This document shows positions 39,674 through 44,425 of a DNA stretch of 44,425 bases, one piece after another; position 1 is the first letter of the stretch; the number at the start of each line of letters is the position of its first letter. The notes under the pieces are model-generated. The model made no database searches and was not told the origin of the DNA. It saw only the letters and a program-made list of their open reading frames with translations. Where the stretch lies: NCBI GenBank assembly GCA_938023735.1, contig CALJDK010000067.1, positions 1 through 44,425 on the forward strand, given 5' to 3'. The translations under genes were made by a program, and so were the position numbers. The stretch comes from an uncultured Acidimicrobiales bacterium. GTDB taxonomy: Bacteria; Actinomycetota; Acidimicrobiia; Acidimicrobiales; SHLQ01.

Positions 39674-40636
39674 TTAGCGGTACTGGGCGGTTGGAGGCGT
39701 TTGTTCGCCGAGGGTGTCGCGAAGCCAGGTGTCGTACAGGTCCTGCCACGTTCCGTCTTGGCGCGCCTGCTCAAGCACGGCGTTAATGAACCGAGTGAAC
39801 TCGGGGTAACTCTTCGAACTTCCTATGCCGTAAGGCTCTTCGGAGAACAGGTCGCCGACGATGACCGCAAAGGGATCCTGGGCGGCAAGACCAGCCAGAA
39901 TCGTGTCATCGGTAGAAATGCCATCGGTTCGGCCCTGCTGGAACAGCACGAGGCAGTCGGTCCAGGTCTCGACGCCCACCGACTGCACTGCGAAGTTATC
40001 GATTGCCGCGATGGACGTGGTGCCCTCGGCCGCACACACCGACTCTTCGGCAGTCATGTCTTCGATGCGCTCAATGCCGGCGCCCTCACGCACGAGCACC
40101 TTCTGACCCGACTCGTAGTACACACTCGAGAAGTCGATCTGTCCCCAGCGCGTGCAGGTAATGGTCATGGTCTTGACGACGATGTCGAATCGCCCGTCGA
40201 CCAGGCCGGGGATGCGTTCGGCGCTCGAGATCGGAATGAGTTCGACACGGCCGTCGCTGGTGCCGAAGATCGCGTTCGCGACAAGCTTGCCGATCTCGAC
40301 ATCGAAGCCCTCGATCTCGCCAGTGCCTGGGTTGAGGAAACCGAACAACAGCGTGTCTTGGGCAACCCCAATGCGCAAGGTCCCGTCGCTGAGGATGTCG
40401 GCCATTCGAGTGCCCGCTGGCATTGCCCCTGGCTGAGGGAGCGGCTGGTCAGGCTGCAGACTTGGTCGGGCGTTGTCAGGGTTACAAGCAGGATCGGGTT
40501 CGGGCGCCGGTGCGTCGGAGCCAGAACCCGATGCATCCGCGATCTCGGCGACCGAATCGAACGGTTCTTCAGTTGGAGCGGCGCAGGCCGTCGCAACGAG
40601 AACAAACAGAAGAATGAGGGAAGCGAATCGGCGCAT
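39674..40636 (-). CDS. glnH: GlnH-like amino-acid-binding lipoprotein
   Basis: The 320-residue protein has a lipoprotein signal ('LILLFVLVATACAAP', lipid-bearing Cys18), a Ser/Pro/acidic linker (20-75) and a periplasmic-binding type 2 domain (SBP_bac_3). The domain shows 'LRIGVAQDTLLFGFLNPGTGEIEGFDVEIGKLVANAIFG', 'ELIPISSAERIPGLVDGRFDIVVKTMTITCTRWGQIDFSSVYYESGQKVLV', 'GTTSIAAI' and 'DDTILAGLAAQ'. Such domains bind polar amino acids. No ABC permease or ATPase is nearby; instead its ATG overlaps the stop of a GlnX-like gene by one base (TGATG). In mycobacteria GlnH and GlnX relay external Asp/Glu levels to kinase PknG, which suggests sensing and not uptake. The gene name rests on this context. 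Confidence 0.82.
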   Translation of the reverse strand: MRRFASLILLFVLVATACAAPTEEPFDSVAEIADASGSGSDAPAPEPDPACNPDNARPSLQPDQPLPQPGAMPAGTRMADILSDGTLRIGVAQDTLLFGFLNPGTGEIEGFDVEIGKLVANAIFGTSDGRVELIPISSAERIPGLVDGRFDIVVKTMTITCTRWGQIDFSSVYYESGQKVLVREGAGIERIEDMTAEESVCAAEGTTSIAAIDNFAVQSVGVETWTDCLVLFQQGRTDGISTDDTILAGLAAQDPFAVIVGDLFSEEPYGIGSSKSYPEFTRFINAVLEQARQDGTWQDLYDTWLRDTLGEQTPPTAQYR

Positions 40637-41964
40637 CAGCGGTACTCGTTTATGCGTGACTGGATACCGAACAGACTGAGAAGTGCGCTGGCGATGGCCA
40701 ACGCCAATGCGCCAAACGGCAGGAAGTTGGTGGACTCCGCCGCGCTGTTCATCGAACGATCGAACTGGTCTTGATTGAGTGCGAGGCCGCGAACAAGTGC
40801 CTCGTCGGCGGCGTCGAAGGCGACGTTGGATTGATTGAGCGCCAGGTTTTCAGCTTCCTGGCGACTTCCTGCTTCGACTGACAGCACGATTTCGTCGTGG
40901 ACACTGCGGTACCCCTGCCATGTTTGTTGTGCGTCGGAGGCTGCGTCCTGCTCGCTGGCGCCATCGGCAAGCTGCGAAGACTGAGCGAGGACGCCCTCAA
41001 GCTTGTCAGCAGCAGCATCAAATTCGGCCGTGGTTTCGTTTCCGCGGGCGATGAGGTATCGAGACTCTGCGCCTTTGGCCCGAAAGGCCAGAGCTCGAGA
41101 ATCGACGTACTCGCGAACGCCGCTATACCCGTCGTCGCGTGCGTCGACGACGAAGCTTGCTTGCGATGCCAAACTCAAAATCAGCCAGAGCGTTAGGCCC
41201 GCTGCCAGCAGTGTGGCAAGCGCAATCGCCGGGTTGAGGCGGCGCCGAAACTTCTGCGAAATCACCTGGTGCGTGCGTAGCAACACGATGGTGAGCAGCG
41301 CAGCCAGGCCAACCACGGCAAGAGCGAGCCCGATCTGTGGACCAAGCAAGCTGTTGTAGTTGCTGCGGTATTCGCGGGCACTGTTGTTCGCTACGAGGTC
41401 AGTGAGTGGGTACACCTCGTTGGTAAGCAGGTCAGATGCCGTGGTGAGGTAGGCGGCGCCGACAGGGAATCCTTGGCGGTTGTTGACTCGGGCGATCTCG
41501 ACGAGACCGGCATAGTTCGACACCGCTTGCTCGATGGCCACCACAGCGTCGGTCGATTCTTGATCGTCGCCGATGCGAGCGGCGAGGGTGACCAGCGATT
41601 CCTCAGCCGACGAGATCGCTTCTTCGTAGCGCGCTCGCTGCACCGCGTTTTCGGCACCCCCGTCAAGGAACGCGTTGGCGGCCGAAGCGTCGGCTTCGGC
41701 GAGGCTGGCCTGCACCTGTCGTGCCGCAAGAATTGCCGGTTCGTCGACATCTCGGATGACGTCGACAGTGTTTGCCCGTTGGCTAAAGATGATCGCGGCG
41801 AGAATGCCCGTGGCAAGCGCCAAGGCAACAATGGCGAACGTGCGCAGGCGCAATCGGCCTGGCGTGGTGCGCGTCTGGCGTTGCAAAAGGTTGCCGCCCA
41901 CCGGGTTTGCGGCGATGTTGTCGGGTGTAGGCGAACCCGGTCCCGTTGTCGTGAGTGTGGTCAC
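40636..41964 (-). CDS. glnX: GlnX-like four-helix membrane signalling protein
   Basis: Read from GTG 41964, the 442-residue protein has TM1 (about 42-61), an external helical domain, TM2 (210-229), a short basic cytoplasmic loop ('RTHQVISQKFRRRLNP'), TM3 (246-267), a second external helical domain and TM4 (about 413-435, 'FLPFGALALAIASALLSLFG'). The external domains are alpha-helical, rich in Ala/Glu/Asp ('EEAISSAEESLVTLAARI'), like chemoreceptor sensor bundles. Size, topology and coupling to a glnH-like lipoprotein gene match mycobacterial GlnX (about 440 residues). It is 10 bases downstream of the Ldh-family gene. There is no kinase or HAMP domain, so a cytoplasmic partner is needed; pknG is absent from the window. 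Homology is inferred, not computed. Confidence 0.72.
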   Translation of the reverse strand: MTTLTTTGPGSPTPDNIAANPVGGNLLQRQTRTTPGRLRLRTFAIVALALATGILAAIIFSQRANTVDVIRDVDEPAILAARQVQASLAEADASAANAFLDGGAENAVQRARYEEAISSAEESLVTLAARIGDDQESTDAVVAIEQAVSNYAGLVEIARVNNRQGFPVGAAYLTTASDLLTNEVYPLTDLVANNSAREYRSNYNSLLGPQIGLALAVVGLAALLTIVLLRTHQVISQKFRRRLNPAIALATLLAAGLTLWLILSLASQASFVVDARDDGYSGVREYVDSRALAFRAKGAESRYLIARGNETTAEFDAAADKLEGVLAQSSQLADGASEQDAASDAQQTWQGYRSVHDEIVLSVEAGSRQEAENLALNQSNVAFDAADEALVRGLALNQDQFDRSMNSAAESTNFLPFGALALAIASALLSLFGIQSRINEYR

Positions 41965-41974
41965 CGCAACCAAG

Positions 41975-42958
41975 TTACTCGGCGAGGTGCCGCACCGCCT
42001 GCCAGACATCATCTTCGACCTCGACGGCGTCGGGCCGCGCAGAGTCCTGCCCCGGAAGCCGGGTGCCCGGTTGAGCAGCGATCGACTCGGCCAACCCGGC
42101 CAGGTGGTCGTAGAATCCTTGATCGCTATAGGCCGTCGGGTCGATAACGATATAGAACTGGCCAAGGTCGTGCGGAGGACCCTCTGGGGCCTTGAGCGGC
42201 GGAACGTCGACGCTGCGCCGCGAGCCGGTGAGCGCAGAGGCAAGCAACTCAACCATGAGGCCGATGCCGAATCCCTTGTATCCACCGGCCGAAACCAGCG
42301 ACCCTTCGAGCGCTGCCTTGGGATCGGTGGTGGGTTGACCGTTGGCATCGACCGCCCAACCAAGCGGAATCTGTTCGCCGGCTGCGGCAGCCATGGTAAT
42401 TTTGCCTAGTGCCACGGCGCTTGTGCTGAAGTCGAACTGAAAGGCCACGCCGCCGTCGCCGTCGGGTACGGCCATGGCGATGGGGTTCGTGCCGAGAAGC
42501 GATTCGGAACCACCTGGCGGCGCTACTCGTGGCGTTGCGTTGGTGGCCCCGATGGCAAACATGCCGGCCTTGGCGAATTGTTCGGTGAAGAATCCCAGCG
42601 AGGTGCACGTGTGCGTGTGTTCGACGGCGAAGCCGCAGATGCCATTTGCTGAGGCTGAATCGACAGCGGCGGCGAATCCGGCAGCAAACGCGGTTTGTGC
42701 GAATCCGAGCTGACCGTCGACCCGCACGGCTCCCGGACGGTCGATGGTGACGACCGGATTGGTAGCGCCGTTGATCCGGCCGGTTTCGAGCTGTTTGCAG
42801 TAGCTGTCGAGATAGTAGAGGCCACAGATCTTGTTGCCGTTGGCCTCGGCAACTCTCACCGCAGTTGCTACGTGACCCGCAATATCTTCGCGGGCGCCAT
42901 GCTTTATCAGCGCCGCAGTGGTGACTGCTTGGATGTCGTCAAGAGAAACAGTAGTCAT
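41975..42958 (-). CDS. Ldh-family (malate/L-lactate/ureidoglycolate-type) oxidoreductase
   Basis: This 327-residue NAD(P)-dependent enzyme fits the LDH2/MDG2 superfamily: 'LDDIQAVTTAALIKHGARED', 'ANGICGFAVEHTHTCTSLGFFTEQFAKAGMFAIGATNATPRVAPPGGSESLLGTNPIAMAVP' and 'GGYKGFGIGLMVELLASALTG', with 'IDPTAYSD' near the end. Family enzymes reduce 2-oxoacids to 2-hydroxyacids or the reverse. Near the N-terminus the usual S-H-G around the catalytic His reads 'NGNKICGLYYL', so that His seems replaced; substrate or activity may differ. Its ATG follows the stop of the aldehyde dehydrogenase gene after one base, so the two probably act in one pathway. Confidence 0.82.
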   Translation of the reverse strand: MTTVSLDDIQAVTTAALIKHGAREDIAGHVATAVRVAEANGNKICGLYYLDSYCKQLETGRINGATNPVVTIDRPGAVRVDGQLGFAQTAFAAGFAAAVDSASANGICGFAVEHTHTCTSLGFFTEQFAKAGMFAIGATNATPRVAPPGGSESLLGTNPIAMAVPDGDGGVAFQFDFSTSAVALGKITMAAAAGEQIPLGWAVDANGQPTTDPKAALEGSLVSAGGYKGFGIGLMVELLASALTGSRRSVDVPPLKAPEGPPHDLGQFYIVIDPTAYSDQGFYDHLAGLAESIAAQPGTRLPGQDSARPDAVEVEDDVWQAVRHLAE

Positions 42959-42959
42959 A

Positions 42960-44425
42960 TCAGCGCATCACAAACGGGTTGGCCATTGGTTCTGGCGAGG
43001 TGTTGATCCACACGGTCTTGGTTCGAGTGAATTCGTGGATTGCGTCGACGCCCGCCTCACGGCCGTAGCCGCTGTTGCCGAAACCTCCGAACGGCGCGAT
43101 GGGGGAGATGGCCCGGTAGGTGTTGACCCACACGATGCCCGAATGAATCTTCTCCGATACTCGATGCGCCCGGGCCAAGTTGTTGGTGAAGATGCCGGCG
43201 CCGAGTCCGAACTCGGTGTCGTTGGCGAGACCGATGGCATCTTCTTCGTTCTCGAACTTGAGCACCGACATCACCGGGCCGAACAGCTCGACTCGAGTGC
43301 TCGTGATTGTCTGGTCGGGGCAGGCGATAACCGTCGGCTCGAAGTACCAGCCGGTCTCGAATCCATCGGGGCGTTTGCCGCCGGTATGGATGGTGGCTCC
43401 TTCGGATGCCGACGCCGCAACGACGCTTATGCAGCGGTCGTATTGCACTTGGGTGGCGAGTGGACCCATTTGTGTGTCGTCGTCGAGCGGGTCGCCGAGG
43501 CGGATTGCCTGCGCCCGTTCGGTGACCATCTCGATGAAGCGGTCGTAGACGCCAGCTTGAACGATGACTCTCGACCCGGCAACACAGCTCTGACCCGATG
43601 CCCCGAAGTTTCCGGCCACGGCGCCGTTCACCGCACCTTCGAGATCGGCATCATCGAAGATAACCAGCGGCGATTTGCCGCCGAGTTCGAGGGACACCGG
43701 CGCGAAGTTGTTTGCCGTGTTTGCGATGACGTGGCGAGCGGTGTCGGCGCCGCCGGTGAACGCAACCTTCGAAACCTGTTTGTGGCTAGTGAGGATGCGG
43801 CCACATGGCTCACCGAAACCGGTGATGAGGTTGATAACGCCTGGCGGAAAGCCGACTTGGTCGACAACCTTGGCGAATTCAAGGATCGGAGCGGGCGCAA
43901 TCTCTGATGCCTTAATTACCACTGCGCAGCCGGCGGCGAGTGCCGGTCCAACTTTGGTGGCCGTGAGGAACATCTCGGCGTTCCACGGCACGATCGCTGC
44001 GACAACACCGATTGGTTCGCGGCGCGTGTACACGTGCATGTCGGGTTTGTCGATGGGCAACACGTCGCCTTGGATCTTGTCGGCCATGCCTCCGTAGTAG
44101 CGGTAGTAGTCCGCCACGTAGGCGCTCTGCCCGCGGGTCTCGGCTGCGAGTTTGCCGCTGTCGGTGGTTTCGATCGAACCCAGATCTTGGGCGACTTCGG
44201 CCACAGCGTCGGCAAGCTTGAACAGCAGGTGGCCACGCTGGGTCGCGGTCATCTTCGACCATTCGCCTTCGAACATGGCGTGGTGAGCGGCTTTGACCGC
44301 CCGGTCGACGTCTTGTTCGGTAGCCGCTGGAGCTGTTGCCCAGACCTCGCCGGTTGACGGGTTGATCGAGTCGAAGCGGCTGCCGTCGGAGGCGTCGCAG
44401 AACTCGCCGTTGATGTAGAGCTGAT
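42960..44425 (-). CDS. NAD(P)-dependent aldehyde dehydrogenase, start outside the window
   Basis: The frame runs off the right edge: before the internal Met at 44276 it still reads 'LYINGEFCDASDGSRFDSINPSTGEVWATAPAA', the usual ALDH N-terminus, so probably fewer than 20 residues are missing. Catalytic and cofactor motifs are 'VVAAIVPWNAEMFLTATKVGPALAAGCAVVIKASE', 'VAFTGGADTARHV', 'VSLELGGKSPLVIFDDADLE' (general base Glu) and 'NFGASGQSCVAGSRVIV' (nucleophile Cys). 'LFGPVMSVLKF', 'NDTEFGLGAGIFT' and 'PFGGFGNSGYGREAGVDAIHEFTRTKTVWIN' complete the C-terminus. It oxidises an aldehyde to an acid; the substrate is unknown. The Ldh-family gene follows immediately. Confidence 0.93.
   Translation of the reverse strand, partial: QLYINGEFCDASDGSRFDSINPSTGEVWATAPAATEQDVDRAVKAAHHAMFEGEWSKMTATQRGHLLFKLADAVAEVAQDLGSIETTDSGKLAAETRGQSAYVADYYRYYGGMADKIQGDVLPIDKPDMHVYTRREPIGVVAAIVPWNAEMFLTATKVGPALAAGCAVVIKASEIAPAPILEFAKVVDQVGFPPGVINLITGFGEPCGRILTSHKQVSKVAFTGGADTARHVIANTANNFAPVSLELGGKSPLVIFDDADLEGAVNGAVAGNFGASGQSCVAGSRVIVQAGVYDRFIEMVTERAQAIRLGDPLDDDTQMGPLATQVQYDRCISVVAASASEGATIHTGGKRPDGFETGWYFEPTVIACPDQTITSTRVELFGPVMSVLKFENEEDAIGLANDTEFGLGAGIFTNNLARAHRVSEKIHSGIVWVNTYRAISPIAPFGGFGNSGYGREAGVDAIHEFTRTKTVWINTSPEPMANPFVMR

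Overview
This 44.4 kb window is dense, GC-rich bacterial chromosome. The order murI-rph-rdgB, the GlnX/GlnH-like pair, a DUF3048 protein, a HelZ-like SNF2 helicase, frequent GTG starts and the general composition point to an actinobacterium. An Acidimicrobiia-like (for example Ilumatobacter-type) lineage is my inference and could not be tested here. There is no phage, transposase, CRISPR array, rRNA or plasmid function, and no gene-free stretch longer than 300 bases.

Layout. 1-19 kb is mostly housekeeping: a partial VOC protein, a DUF4153/4173 membrane protein, a small membrane gene interrupted by an in-frame stop, smpB, an SGNH hydrolase, murI, rph, rdgB, a large PAS-GGDEF-EAL c-di-GMP protein, tRNA-Leu(UAG), clpP, rpe, an RlmD/TrmA-type RNA uracil methyltransferase, DUF445, an MFS exporter, a histidine phosphatase, an aldose epimerase, a DUF3445 haem oxygenase-like protein and an amidohydrolase. 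18.5-34.4 kb is a surface-polysaccharide locus. It holds an acyltransferase, a WecG/TagA glycosyltransferase, two GT2 and two GT4 glycosyltransferases, an O-antigen-ligase-like protein, a Wzy-like polymerase, a Wzx-like flippase, a sulfotransferase, a phosphoglycosyl transferase and two chain-length/tyrosine-kinase-like proteins. Most are on the minus strand and joined by 4-base stop/start overlaps, so they probably act together to build, sulfate, flip and polymerise a polymer. 34.4-44.4 kb carries a SNF2 helicase with a small basic partner, DUF3048, a GlnH-GlnX-like amino-acid sensor pair, an Ldh-family oxidoreductase and a partial aldehyde dehydrogenase.

The most unusual signals are these. 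(1) Short perfect or near-perfect tandem repeats recur throughout the window. Their sequences are unrelated. Inside genes the units are 15, 18 or 21 bp (always whole codons); at gene ends or between genes they are 14/15, 17, 25 and 26 bp. (2) Both chain-length/BY-kinase-like proteins lack a Walker A lysine. (3) A GlnX-GlnH pair is present without the PknG gene that follows it in mycobacteria. (4) CCCC/GGGG dyads occur in both intergenic regions that bracket the polysaccharide locus. (5) A perfect 19-bp inverted repeat lies downstream of glnH. (6) An in-frame TAA splits an otherwise continuous membrane-protein reading frame.
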